From: Paracoccaceae bacterium
GTDB taxonomy: Bacteria; Pseudomonadota; Alphaproteobacteria; Rhodobacterales; Rhodobacteraceae
DNA: 10,651 bases
Assembly: GCA_015485015.1 (NCBI GenBank)
Contig: WFUK01000376.1
Span: 1-10,651, forward strand
Reading direction: 5' to 3'
The translations under genes and the position numbers were made by a program. Positions 1 to 6,422 of this stretch are shown here, piece after piece. The notes under the pieces were generated by a model. The model saw nothing but the letters and a program-made list of their open reading frames with translations, did no database searches and was not told the origin of the DNA. The stretch's first letter is position 1. The number at the start of each line of letters is the position of its first letter.

Positions 1-1462
1 GCACAGGGTTGCGTTGCATCGTTGCCAGCCCGTGCAGCGGATAATAGGGCGTGGGCAAAATAGTGCCGCGCAGCGCCGCCTGCTTGGCCACCCGCAGCGC
101 GATATGCGGCTGATCCAGATCGAGCATAAGCTGGGCCATGGCGGCGCGATCCCGCGCGGGCAGGCTGGCGGCGGCATGGGTCAAAAACATCCGCGCGCGC
201 CCTGGCTCGCCCGCAAAATAAAACAACACCCCTGCGCGCACAGGGTCGCTGCCGAGGAATGGCGCGCGGGTCCAGTCTGGCGGAAATTCTGCGCCGGAAA
301 GCGCCCCGTCCGGCGGCAGGCCAATGCGCGAGGCGGCAAGCTGGCCATAAAAGCTGGTTTGATAGGCGGCGGCCGTGCCATAGGCGTCGCGCGCTTTGGC
401 CCCGTCATTTAGCGCCATATAGGCCTCGCCCAGCCAATAGCCCGCCCGCCCGCGCGATATCGGCGAGGCTATGGCCGCGCGAAACGACTGAAAATGCTGC
501 AAGGCACGGCGTGGCTGGTTTTGCTTGCGCAGGCTGATATAGCCCGCCAGCCATTCCAGATCGGCATAGTTACTGCCCGAGGTCAGATAATGCTGGCTGG
601 CAAGACGATAAGCGGTGTCCAGATTGCCCTCGCGCATCGCCACCCGCGCCAAGCGGCGACGCTGGCTGGCCCATTTGGCGGGCTGGCCCAAGCTGGCGGC
701 GCTTTGGGAACGCTGCAATAAAAGCTCGATCGCGCTATCGGTATAGCCCTTTGCCAGCCGCCACTTGAAGCGATCATAGGCCAAGCCCGGCGAGGCGGCC
801 AACCGGCGCGGGATGGCGGAAATCAGGGTATCAACGCCGTTGGCCCGCTCCTGCAAGGCAATCCGCGCCTTGGCCAGCGCCCGCTCGCCAGCATTTACCA
901 AAGGCAGCATCGCGCGGGCGGCATCGCGCTTGCCAGACCACAGCAATTGATCCAGCCGCGCGCTATGCTCATCCGCCAACACCCGCCGGTAATTTTGCAA
1001 AAACTGCGTGCGTTCTTCTTCGGTCAGCTCCATATTTCGCCATGCCTCCGCCACCACGGCTCGGCCTTCGGCGCGGGGCAAGGCGCGGGCATAGCGCAGC
1101 ACGCCGATGCCGGTTTGCGGCTTGCGCGCGGCAAAATAGGCCAGCACGCGGGCGCTCGACAAGGTCTCGGGCATCGCCGCCTCGCCTTGCCGCGCGATTT
1201 TGGCCAAGCCGGGCCAATCGGCGTTGGTGGTCAGGAAACTCTCGTAAGCGTTGAAGCGGCCTTCACCGGCGCGCAGGGCATACCAATCAATGATTTCCAG
1301 CGCGATAGGATCAGAAACCCTTGCCGCGCGCTGGCGGGCCAAGGCCCAGTCGCTCACCGTTACGGCCTCGATCGCCGAGGCAAATTGCGCGCCGTCTTCT
1401 TGCGGGGATTGTGCCCAAGCGGGCGCTGCCAGCCATAATAGGGCCAGAAGGATATATTTCAT
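1..1462 (-). CDS. slt: Soluble lytic murein transglycosylase (Slt70-like), C-terminus outside window
   Basis: An uninterrupted minus-strand frame of 487 codons runs from ATG at 1462-1460 off the left edge. The product opens with a signal peptide (residues 1-17, MKYILLALLWLAAPAWA, cleavage before QS), so it acts in the periplasm. The rest visible is alpha-helical, Ala/Arg/Leu-rich and built of TPR-like helical pairs. Stretches such as SNYADLEWLAGYISLRKQ and RAGYWLGEAYMALNDGAKA match the superhelical U-shaped domain of Slt70-family enzymes. In that family a C-terminal SLT domain with a catalytic Glu cleaves the MurNAc-GlcNAc bond to give 1,6-anhydro-MurNAc; here that domain lies beyond the window, so catalysis is inferred. 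The gene follows the sulfotransferase-like gene by 43 bp on the same strand and may be co-transcribed with it. No strong ribosome site is visible before the ATG. Its closeness to dapA puts two cell-wall genes side by side. Confidence 0.88.
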   Translation of the reverse strand, partial: MKYILLALLWLAAPAWAQSPQEDGAQFASAIEAVTVSDWALARQRAARVSDPIALEIIDWYALRAGEGRFNAYESFLTTNADWPGLAKIARQGEAAMPETLSSARVLAYFAARKPQTGIGVLRYARALPRAEGRAVVAEAWRNMELTEEERTQFLQNYRRVLADEHSARLDQLLWSGKRDAARAMLPLVNAGERALAKARIALQERANGVDTLISAIPRRLAASPGLAYDRFKWRLAKGYTDSAIELLLQRSQSAASLGQPAKWASQRRRLARVAMREGNLDTAYRLASQHYLTSGSNYADLEWLAGYISLRKQNQPRRALQHFQSFRAAIASPISRGRAGYWLGEAYMALNDGAKARDAYGTAAAYQTSFYGQLAASRIGLPPDGALSGAEFPPDWTRAPFLGSDPVRAGVLFYFAGEPGRARMFLTHAAASLPARDRAAMAQLMLDLDQPHIALRVAKQAALRGTILPTPYYPLHGLATMQRNPV

Positions 1463-1505
1463 GATGCTCTGCCTGCTTTTGTTTTTTGCCTTCCTAGCAC
1501 GGATT

Positions 1506-2384
1506 TCAGCCCACGTCTTGGCTTCCATCACCCGATGCCATCACGAAAGCGGGAAACTGCCGGATAATCGCCGTGCGGCCACTTTTATAGCGGTCTTGCA
1601 GTGCGGCAAGGGTGGCTTCATCCCAAAACCCCTCAGTGAGCGGCGGCTGGCCATGCCGGATCAGCGCGCGGACCCCGTCCGCCCCCTCTCCGGCCAGCAC
1701 CGCCTGCTCGTAAAGTCGGGTCTGGCGGGCCGACATGCTGCGATTCCAGCGGTAATTCGGGTTATATTCAAGCTGTTCCGCCAGCGGGCCAAGCAGGCGG
1801 AATAGCTGGTCCGGGCCAAAGCGGGGCGCGGGGGAATATTCGGTAAAAACCAGCTCGGACTCCGGAAATACCTCGGCAATTTCAGCCAAAACATCGCCCC
1901 AGCCACGCTTTAGCCCCAGCGCGATTTCGGCGCATTGCGCCCGCGTCAAGACCGGCCGCACAGGGCTAAGCCAGCGGCCATAGGCGGAGGCGAAAAAGCT
2001 GTCATAGGGGCGAATGGAAAATAGCACCTTTTGCGGAGGGTGCGGCAATAGCTGACGCAAGCGCTTCAGCCGGCGGCGGGCATTGGGGTAGAATTTCTCA
2101 TGGGCGAATATCTCGTTGATAAAGCCGATGAAATTCTCGTCCGAGATAATCACCTTTGCCTGATCCGATATTTCACAAGCCCTCAGCAGCCCTTCAAATG
2201 CCCCCTGAACTGGCCCCATAAGCTGGTCAGCCTTCAGCCGCGCCGTCAGCGCCTGCTGGGTGGCGGCTTGCGGCGGCGAGCCCACGCCCGCGCGGGCCAG
2301 CAGGGCGGTGTTTTTGGCCATGACCCCTTGCACATGGGTGGTGGCGGTGCGATGCGCGCCGAGATGGAGAATGAGGTCTGGCAA
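1506..2384 (-). CDS. Sulfotransferase-like P-loop protein
   Basis: The product has about 292 residues. Near the N-terminus (residues 4-19) a strand followed by HLGAHRTATTHVQ resembles the 5'-phosphosulfate-binding loop of PAPS-dependent sulfotransferases (HxGxxKTGTT), with Arg replacing the usual Lys. A second conserved-looking block, VLFSIRPYDSFFASAYGRW (about 120-138), resembles the 3'-phosphate-binding strand and helix with its Arg and Ser. VIISDENF (about 78-85) sits where such proteins carry an acidic switch segment. The substrate cannot be told. I chose the TTG at 2384-2382 because AGGAAG lies six bases before it and the protein then starts directly at the first strand (MPDLILHLG). An upstream TTG at 2423 would add 13 unconserved-looking residues. 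The gene is upstream of the lytic transglycosylase on the same strand and divergent from dapA. It could instead be a non-enzymatic nucleotide-binding relative. Confidence 0.72.
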   Translation of the reverse strand: MPDLILHLGAHRTATTHVQGVMAKNTALLARAGVGSPPQAATQQALTARLKADQLMGPVQGAFEGLLRACEISDQAKVIISDENFIGFINEIFAHEKFYPNARRRLKRLRQLLPHPPQKVLFSIRPYDSFFASAYGRWLSPVRPVLTRAQCAEIALGLKRGWGDVLAEIAEVFPESELVFTEYSPAPRFGPDQLFRLLGPLAEQLEYNPNYRWNRSMSARQTRLYEQAVLAGEGADGVRALIRHGQPPLTEGFWDEATLAALQDRYKSGRTAIIRQFPAFVMASGDGSQDVG

Positions 2385-2447
2385 ATTCGGCTTCCTGTGG
2401 CTTGCTTCAGAATTAGCCCGCAACCAAGCCTAGCGCAAGCACTACGC

Positions 2448-2476
2448 TTGCGGTTTGGCAAATTCCGGTTTAGGGT
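2448..2476 (+). promoter_or_regulatory. Possible sigma-70-type promoter for dapA
   Basis: TTGCGG (2448-2453) and TAGGGT (2471-2476) are separated by 17 bases in the short region between the divergent sulfotransferase-like gene and dapA. The -35 match is fair and the -10 match is weak. I call it mainly because a promoter must lie in this roughly 145-bp gap. An unlike site cannot be excluded. Confidence 0.25.
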
Positions 2477-2529
2477 CGCGGCGCTTTGTATGGTGCAAGG
2501 CCGTGATCCCCATCCCTTAGGAGGCAACA

Positions 2530-3402
2530 ATGTTTACAGGGTCCATCCCCGCGCTCGTAACCCCATTTTCAAATGGCGAGGTAGACAAAAAGGCGCTTAA
2601 GGCTTTGGTGGAATGGCATGTAGCCGAGGGTAGCTCGGGCGTTGTGCCTGTGGGCACCACCGGCGAAACCCCGACCTTAAGCCATGACGAGCATCGCGAT
2701 GTGGTGCGGATCTGTGTGGAAACCGCTGCGGGCCGCATTCCGGTGATCGCGGGCGCGGGCAGCAATTCCACCCGCGAAGCCACGGCGCTGACGCAATTTG
2801 CCCAAGAGGTAGGCGCGGATGCGGCGCTGGTCGTCACCCCCTATTATAACAAGCCCACCCAGCGGGGCATGCTGGCGCATTACGAGGCGATATTGGAAGC
2901 CACCGATATTCCGGTGATTATCTATAATATCCCCGGTCGCTCGATTGTGGATATGAACCCTGAAACCATGGGCATGCTGGCCAAACACAAAAACATCATC
3001 GGGGTAAAAGATGCCACGGGGGATGTATCCCGCGTATCCCATCAGCGCGCTAGCTGTGGCGAAGATTTCTGCCAGCTTTCGGGCGAGGATGCTTCGGCGC
3101 TGGGCTTTAATGCCCATGGTGGGATCGGCTGTATTTCGGTGACGGCCAATGTAGCCCCGCGCCTATGTGCTGAATTTCAGGCAGCCACGCTGGCGGGGGA
3201 TTACCCTGCGGCGCTAGCCATTCAGGACCGGCTTTTGCCGCTGCACACCGCGCTGTTTGTCGAGCCGGGTGTGGTGGGCGCAAAATACGCGCTATCGCTG
3301 CTGGACAAATGCCAAGAGGATGTCCGCCGCCCGCTGACCACGCTTTTGGACGAGACCAAAGCCCAGATCAAAGCGGCGATGGAATTTGCCGGGCTGCTCT
3401 AA
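2530..3402 (+). CDS. dapA: 4-hydroxy-tetrahydrodipicolinate synthase
   Basis: DapA condenses pyruvate with L-aspartate-4-semialdehyde, the first committed step of the diaminopimelate/lysine pathway in the cytosol. It feeds peptidoglycan cross-links and protein synthesis. The 290-aa product has the family's full length and a (beta/alpha)8 aldolase pattern. The GTTGE loop (42-46) holds T43 and T44. The YYNKPTQ motif (105-111) supplies the catalytic-triad Tyr donated to the neighbouring subunit. Y132 and R137 lie in the IYNIPGR segment, and K160 in GVKDATGD is the Schiff-base lysine. Each is one position before its E. coli counterpart. A perfect AGGAGG (2519-2524) five bases before the ATG fixes the start. 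The gene is divergent from the sulfotransferase-like gene. Lysine feedback control cannot be judged from the sequence. Confidence 0.98.
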   Translation: MFTGSIPALVTPFSNGEVDKKALKALVEWHVAEGSSGVVPVGTTGETPTLSHDEHRDVVRICVETAAGRIPVIAGAGSNSTREATALTQFAQEVGADAALVVTPYYNKPTQRGMLAHYEAILEATDIPVIIYNIPGRSIVDMNPETMGMLAKHKNIIGVKDATGDVSRVSHQRASCGEDFCQLSGEDASALGFNAHGGIGCISVTANVAPRLCAEFQAATLAGDYPAALAIQDRLLPLHTALFVEPGVVGAKYALSLLDKCQEDVRRPLTTLLDETKAQIKAAMEFAGLL

Positions 3403-3528
3403 ATACCGGAGCGCGCCGGCATATATCTGATATGCGGCGCGACAGGGGCGGGCAAATCCACCCATGCCGAAGCGCCGGATACACATGAATGGGCAGCACT
3501 TAACGGCAAGCGCATATTGGCCTATTGA
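3403..3528 (+). pseudogene. Remnant of a P-loop ATP-binding/kinase gene
   Basis: Directly after the dapA stop, in the same frame, an open stretch of about 41 codons ends at TGA 3526-3528. It reads IYLICGATGAGKSTHAEAP and then [16 protein letters not shown]. The first part is a textbook beta-1 strand plus Walker A loop (GATGAGKST), as at the N-terminus of small AAA/zeta-like kinases that I recall as beginning MIYLICGxTGAGKST. No Walker B, lid or usual start codon is present: ATA (3421-3423) stands where ATG would be expected, and only some 20 residues follow the loop. The simplest reading is a gene whose middle was deleted, leaving its first and perhaps last codons. The last codons overlap the 3' end of the convergent TVP38-type gene. 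A chance match cannot be fully excluded. Confidence 0.55.
3412..3441. terminator. Strong imperfect hairpin behind dapA
   Basis: CGCGCCGGCATAT (3412-3424) pairs with ATATGCGGCGCG (3430-3441) around a five-base loop, giving 12 pairs with one bulged base. It begins 10 bases after the dapA stop, between convergent genes, so a transcription-end or mRNA-stabilising role is likely. No T-run follows on either strand, so it is not a classic intrinsic terminator. It overlaps the first codons of the P-loop remnant. Confidence 0.5.
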
Positions 3529-4217
3529 TCCGTGGTTTCGGGCGGGGGGCGCTTTGGCTTTTTACCCTTGAAAGCCGCCCATATCAAAGGCGCGCCGGTG
3601 ATCAGGCCAAAGCCCAGCACGGCCCAGGTTGCGGCACCCATATTGCCTTGAGCCACCTCGCCGCCAAAATGCGCCAGCAAATAGGCGGCGGGAATTATCC
3701 CCGCCAGCGTCGCCAGCGCAAAGCGCCAAAACCGTAGCGCGCTCAGCCCCGCCGCATAGGAAACCAGATCAAAGGAGACAAATGGCATAAGGCGGGAAAG
3801 CAGCACCGTGGCCGTCAGCGCATTTTGCGAGCCAAGCCAGCCTTTATCAACACTGGAACCAAACCATTTCAGGATCACCTTGCGACCAAGCGTGCGGGAT
3901 AGGCCAAAGGAGATCAGCGCCCCCGCTTCGGCCCCGATTACAATATAGATCGTGCCGAAAGTATGGCCATAGGCCGCGCCGGCCGCCAGCGCAATCGGAG
4001 CGCTGGGAATCGGGCTGGCCACAACCGCCAGCATCATCAGCAAAATCACCAACACCGGTCCCCAAATTCCGGCTTCCTCAACCCAGCCTTCAATCGCGCT
4101 GCGGCTCATATCGGCTTGCAAGGCCGCCAGCAGCCCTGATTGCCACGCATAAAGCAGCCCGACCGCCACCAGCGCCGCAAATAACCCTTCCAATATCAGA
4201 ATTCTTGAGCGCTTCAT
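3522..4217 (-). CDS. TVP38/TMEM64 (SNARE-associated, DedA-like) membrane protein
   Basis: The 231-aa product is an inner-membrane protein with about five or six hydrophobic segments (near residues 7-25, 52-68, 70-84, 88-106, 165-183 and 195-215). It carries the family's hallmark re-entrant regions. [17 protein letters not shown] (68-84) is followed by a Gly/Ala-rich segment ending in [11 protein letters not shown] (103-113). The second half has [18 protein letters not shown] (141-158) and then [18 protein letters not shown]. The conserved SR..P and G...G patterns match PF09335 (SNARE_assoc). Members of the broader DedA superfamily have been linked to lipid flipping and membrane homeostasis; the substrate here is unknown. 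The C-terminus is short and basic (GKKPKRPPP). The ATG at 4217-4215 is 101 bp from the divergent smpB start. The 3' end converges on dapA. Confidence 0.88.
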   Translation of the reverse strand: MKRSRILILEGLFAALVAVGLLYAWQSGLLAALQADMSRSAIEGWVEEAGIWGPVLVILLMMLAVVASPIPSAPIALAAGAAYGHTFGTIYIVIGAEAGALISFGLSRTLGRKVILKWFGSSVDKGWLGSQNALTATVLLSRLMPFVSFDLVSYAAGLSALRFWRFALATLAGIIPAAYLLAHFGGEVAQGNMGAATWAVLGFGLITGAPLIWAAFKGKKPKRPPPETTDQ

Positions 4218-4318
4218 CGGCTGGCCTTTTGGAAATGAAACCCGAGCTTAGAAGCCGTGGTCAAGGAAGGCAAGCGGTGCATCTGGACATTGGCGAGCCG
4301 GATGGATACATCATCCCT

Positions 4319-4798
4319 ATGGCACCTAAAGGCAAAAAAAACCCGAATAACAAGAGCGTCGCGGAGAACCGCAAGGCGCGCTATAATTATGCCATCGAGG
4401 ACACGCTCGAATGTGGCCTGATGCTGGAAGGCTCCGAGGTGAAAGCTCTGCGCACAGGCGGGGTGAATATCGCCGAGAGCTATGCCAATATCGAGGATGG
4501 GGAGCTGTGGTTGATCAATTCCCATGTGCCCAAATACGAGCAGGCCAAGACCTTTCAGCACGAAGAGCGCCGCCGCCGCAAGCTGCTCGTGAGCAAAAAA
4601 GAGCTGCGGAACCTGCATAAAAATGTAGGGCGCGAGGGCATGACGCTGGTGCCGCTTAAGATCTACTTTAACAATAAAGGCCGCGCCAAGCTATTGCTCG
4701 GCATTGCCAAGGGTAAAAAGATCCAAGACAAGCGCGCAACCGAGAAGAAGCGGGATTGGCAAAAGCAGCAAGGCCGGATTTTGCGCGATCGGGGGTGA
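4319..4798 (+). CDS. smpB: SsrA-binding protein
   Basis: SmpB binds the tRNA-like domain of tmRNA and brings it to ribosomes stalled on broken mRNAs, starting trans-translation. The 159-aa product has the usual length. It shows the OB-fold core: [37 protein letters not shown], then [16 protein letters not shown], followed by the [21 protein letters not shown] strand and loop. The tail [19 protein letters not shown] is the basic C-terminal helix that occupies the empty mRNA channel. I use the ATG at 4319 ([11 protein letters not shown]) because homologues I recall start just before the NxxxAENRxAR block. An upstream in-frame start at 4205 would add 38 residues unlike SmpB and overlap the divergent gene's start. 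The ribosome site is weak (GGATGGAT, rather far upstream). The tmRNA gene itself is not in the window. Confidence 0.97.
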   Translation: MAPKGKKNPNNKSVAENRKARYNYAIEDTLECGLMLEGSEVKALRTGGVNIAESYANIEDGELWLINSHVPKYEQAKTFQHEERRRRKLLVSKKELRNLHKNVGREGMTLVPLKIYFNNKGRAKLLLGIAKGKKIQDKRATEKKRDWQKQQGRILRDRG

Positions 4799-4810
4799 GC
4801 GGGCGTGCCG

Positions 4811-4846
4811 GAGCTTTGGGGGCGCTGCCCCCCTTTCGCGAAGCTC
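4811..4846 (+). terminator. Hairpin terminator after smpB
   Basis: GGGGGC (4818-4823) pairs with GCCCCC (4827-4832) around a three-base loop, followed by CTTT. An outer GAGCTT (4811-4816) pairs with AAGCTC (4841-4846). It starts 12 bases after the smpB stop. Next comes CCCCCCGGAGTATTTGTGAAAA (4851-4872). The GC hairpin plus CCCCGGAGTATTT combination is one I recall as a recurrent intergenic motif in Rhodobacteraceae. The inserted element lies just beyond and leaves the terminator intact. Confidence 0.65.
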
Positions 4847-4874
4847 AATTCCCCCCGGAGTATTTGTGAAAAGT

Positions 4875-4882
4875 GAAATTCA
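4875..4882. repeat. Target-site duplication, left copy
   Basis: GAAATTCA immediately precedes the left inverted repeat and is repeated exactly after the right one (7311-7318). Eight bases fits the 8-9 bp duplications typical of IS1-type transposition. Confidence 0.92.
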
Positions 4883-4903
4883 GGTAGTGTCTCAGTTTAA
4901 AAT
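4883..4903 (+). repeat. Left terminal inverted repeat
   Basis: GGTAGTGTCTCAGTTT followed by AAAAT. It differs from the reverse complement of the right end only at the base after the shared 16 (A here, G there). Confidence 0.93.
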
Positions 4904-5085
4904 CCCGCAGGATTGACCGCTTAGCGCGCGGTGCAAATTAACTGCTGGTAAACATATTGTGCTATTGTGCCACACGGCGGAATATTGCAAACGACATAGA
5001 AAAGTCACATTTGTTGTTCAAAGTGTGTAGAATGGTGTCAGGACGTGGTTGCAAAAAGCTACGCCTAACACGGGAAGGATACAAA
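4904..5085 (+). promoter_or_regulatory. Leader region of the element, no gene seen
   Basis: About 180 bp between the left inverted repeat and the first passenger gene hold no convincing gene. The region turns AT-rich after 4930 and should carry the promoter for the passenger genes. ATTGTGC occurs twice eight bases apart (4956-4962 and 4964-4970). Candidate -35 boxes (TTGTGC near 4957, TTGCAA near 4985) and -10-like boxes (GAATAT near 4980, TAGAAT at 5028) do not combine into one clear promoter with good spacing. The first gene's ribosome site, GGAAGGA, is at 5073-5079. Confidence 0.4.
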
Positions 5086-5307
5086 ATGCCAAGAGGACCA
5101 CAGGGCCAAAAGCGCCCAGCGGATGCAATCGGCAATGCTGTTAAGGTAGCCCGAATTGCGACCGGAGAAATCGAAGAAACCACGCTGAAGCAACCTGCCA
5201 AGCGCAAAAGCGGTCTGGCAGGGGCAAAAGCACGTCAAATAAATACCACGGCTAAGGAGCGGAGTGAGATTGCAAAACTCGCTGCGGAAAAACGTTGGAA
5301 ACAATAA
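5086..5307 (+). CDS. Small basic passenger protein (73 aa)
   Basis: The 73-aa product starts MPRGPQGQKRPADAIGNAVK and continues VARIATGEIEE. After a Lys-rich linker it ends with a helix, KERSEIAKLAAEKRWKQ. I recall short proteins with this layout (MPRGPKGEKRPADVIG... then ERxEIAxKAAxxRW) near transposases in Alphaproteobacteria. No function is known to me. The Arg/Lys-rich ends and the terminal amphipathic helix suggest nucleic-acid binding, perhaps as a regulator of the element; that is inference. The ATG at 5086 is preferred over an upstream in-frame ATG at 4957 because GGAAGGA lies seven bases before it and the protein match begins there. Its 3' end overlaps the proposed TTG start (5295) of the protease gene, so the two are probably translated together. 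Confidence 0.75.
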   Translation: MPRGPQGQKRPADAIGNAVKVARIATGEIEETTLKQPAKRKSGLAGAKARQINTTAKERSEIAKLAAEKRWKQ

Positions 5308-5365
5308 ATGTAGACCAGCTTTCCAACACCATTTTGGCTCAGTTGAATGATGATCTTGCTAAAAA
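5295..5365 (+). other. Out-of-frame N-terminal segment of the protease gene
   Basis: In the frame one base off from the main protease frame, TTG at 5295 opens METINVDQLSNTILAQLNDD followed by LAKK, ending in the run AAAAAA (5361-5366). Read on, this frame stops at TAG 5412-5414. Shifting back one base on the A-run joins it smoothly to MQGDCLFINCGMRPPLDD, giving an N-terminal helix of the kind SDH-type proteases carry before their first strand. The main frame itself has a stop (TAA 5360-5362) two codons before its ATG. The joined protein would be about 297 aa. Either a programmed -1 shift or slippage on the A-run makes the longer form, or one A has been lost and translation now restarts at the ATG at 5366. 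Confidence 0.6.
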
Positions 5366-6187
5366 ATGCAGGGTGATTGCCTTTTCATTAACTGCGGGAT
5401 GCGTCCACCACTAGATGATGAATTCCGTGTAGTGGTGGAAGAAATTAAACAAAACAGTACCGAAACTCACCTTATTGTTGTTCTTGAAACGAATGGCGGG
5501 TTCATGGAAACTGTCGAACGTCTAGTCGCGGTAATGAGGACGCATTACGACAGAGTTTCATTTGTGGTTCCTAATTTTGCATATTCTGCGGGAACAGTTT
5601 TGGCTCTATCTGGTGATAAAATATACATGGACTACTATTCTGTATTGGGACCAATTGATCCCCAATATAGGGATAGCGACGGAAATTTTCTTCCCGGCTA
5701 TGGGTATTTGGCCAAATTTCAAGAAATCACCAAGGTAATAAACGAAAGTAACGATCCTGCGAAGTGCCGCGCGGAACTGGCATACTTAGTGAAAAAATTC
5801 GACCCAGCTCTTTTGTTTCATATTGAACAAGGAATAGAACACGGTATATCTCTAATCACAGAGTGGCTCCCTAAGTTTAAATTCAAAAACTGGGAAAAGA
5901 CAAATACAAATGGTAAGAAAGTGACTGCCGCAATGAAAAAGGCGCGCGCTAAGAAAATTGCAGAAACTTTGGGTGACGCATCTAAGTGGCATTCACATGG
6001 TCGTGGAATTCCAATGACGGATTTGGGAGGTAAGGACATTAAACTTTTAATAGACGACTTTGGGGCAGATTCAGACTTGAGCCATAAAATCCAAAACTAC
6101 CACGGTTTAGCCGTGGACTATTACTCGAACAAAATGAGTGTCACGGGGTATATTCATTCACAACTAGGTATTAGGAGAGTGCTATGA
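5366..6187 (+). CDS. Clp-fold serine protease, SDH/SppA-like, carried by the element
   Basis: The 273-aa product matches the Clp-crotonase fold of serine dehydrogenase-type proteinases (SDH_protease, ClpP class), known for a Ser nucleophile and self-assembly into rings. HLIVVLETNGG (35-45) forms the strand and oxyanion-hole glycines. VVPNFAYSAGTVLALSGDKI (67-86) contains the nucleophile, S74 in the YSAGT elbow. YYSVLGPIDPQ (90-100) is the family's signature after it. WHSHGRGIPMTDL (208-220) is the C-terminal His-containing block usual in SDH members. KFKNW (172-176) precedes a Lys-rich helix. No signal peptide or membrane segment is visible, so it is probably cytosolic and soluble, unlike SppA. 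It lacks an unfoldase domain. The ATG at 5366 may be a restart; see the adjoining segment in another frame. It overlaps the next gene by four bases (ATGA). AT-rich codon use marks it as part of the element. Confidence 0.85.
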   Translation: MQGDCLFINCGMRPPLDDEFRVVVEEIKQNSTETHLIVVLETNGGFMETVERLVAVMRTHYDRVSFVVPNFAYSAGTVLALSGDKIYMDYYSVLGPIDPQYRDSDGNFLPGYGYLAKFQEITKVINESNDPAKCRAELAYLVKKFDPALLFHIEQGIEHGISLITEWLPKFKFKNWEKTNTNGKKVTAAMKKARAKKIAETLGDASKWHSHGRGIPMTDLGGKDIKLLIDDFGADSDLSHKIQNYHGLAVDYYSNKMSVTGYIHSQLGIRRVL

Positions 6188-6375
6188 ACAAAACTATGAC
6201 GGGAGATCCAGCCAATAACCCATTCAAAAAGCTTCTAGATGACGCAGGTCGGTCACTAGCGGACACGGTTAGTCTAGATTTTCTTGACGAACTGCCGCCG
6301 TCACGAGAGGACGCTGTAGCATCCATCCCGTTCCCTTACGGGGCACAACCCGAAAATAAACATGGCTGGAAGTGA
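6184..6375 (+). CDS. Hypothetical 63-aa passenger protein
   Basis: A small acidic protein (MNKTMTGDPANNPFKKLLDD...) begins within the protease stop (ATGA overlap), and a good AGGAGAG (6173-6179) lies four bases before its ATG. This strongly suggests translational coupling and a joint function, for example as a partner or inhibitor of the protease. It has one likely amphipathic helix (NPFKKLLDDAGRSLADTV), an acidic patch (LDFLDELPPSRED) and a Pro/Gly-rich tail ending HGWK. I recognise no domain. Base composition is between that of the protease gene and the host genes. Confidence 0.68.
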   Translation: MNKTMTGDPANNPFKKLLDDAGRSLADTVSLDFLDELPPSREDAVASIPFPYGAQPENKHGWK

Positions 6376-6401
6376 TCTTTATGCTTGCTAAGTAGATAAA
6401 A

Positions 6402-6422
6402 CATACCCATATCAATGGTATG
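6402..6422 (+). promoter_or_regulatory. Hairpin covering the transposase start codon
   Basis: CATACC (6402-6407) is complementary to GGTATG (6417-6422), and the ATG of the transposase gene is the last part of the right arm. Pairing can extend inward by CAT/ATG with one bulge, leaving a four-base loop. There is no Shine-Dalgarno sequence before this start. The structure would hide the start codon and keep transposase synthesis low, as other insertion sequences do by different RNA structures. Confidence 0.4.

Noticed and set aside
947..1805. Plus-strand open frames opposite slt and the sulfotransferase-like gene
   Set aside because: High GC leaves the opposite strand open. The minus-strand frames hold a signal peptide and family blocks; the plus-strand products resemble nothing.
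2100..2600. Long plus-strand open frame across the sulfotransferase-like gene start and dapA start
   Set aside because: It is antisense to one gene and out of frame with the other, and its translation looks like Arg/Pro/Gly-rich shadow sequence. The minus-strand and dapA readings carry clear motifs.
4205..4318. Longer SmpB start
   Set aside because: It would add 38 residues unlike SmpB and overlap the divergent gene's start codon.
4956..4970. Tandem ATTGTGC as possible CRISPR-like or iteron repeat
   Set aside because: Only two 7-base copies eight bases apart, with no further copies nearby; too little to call an array or origin.
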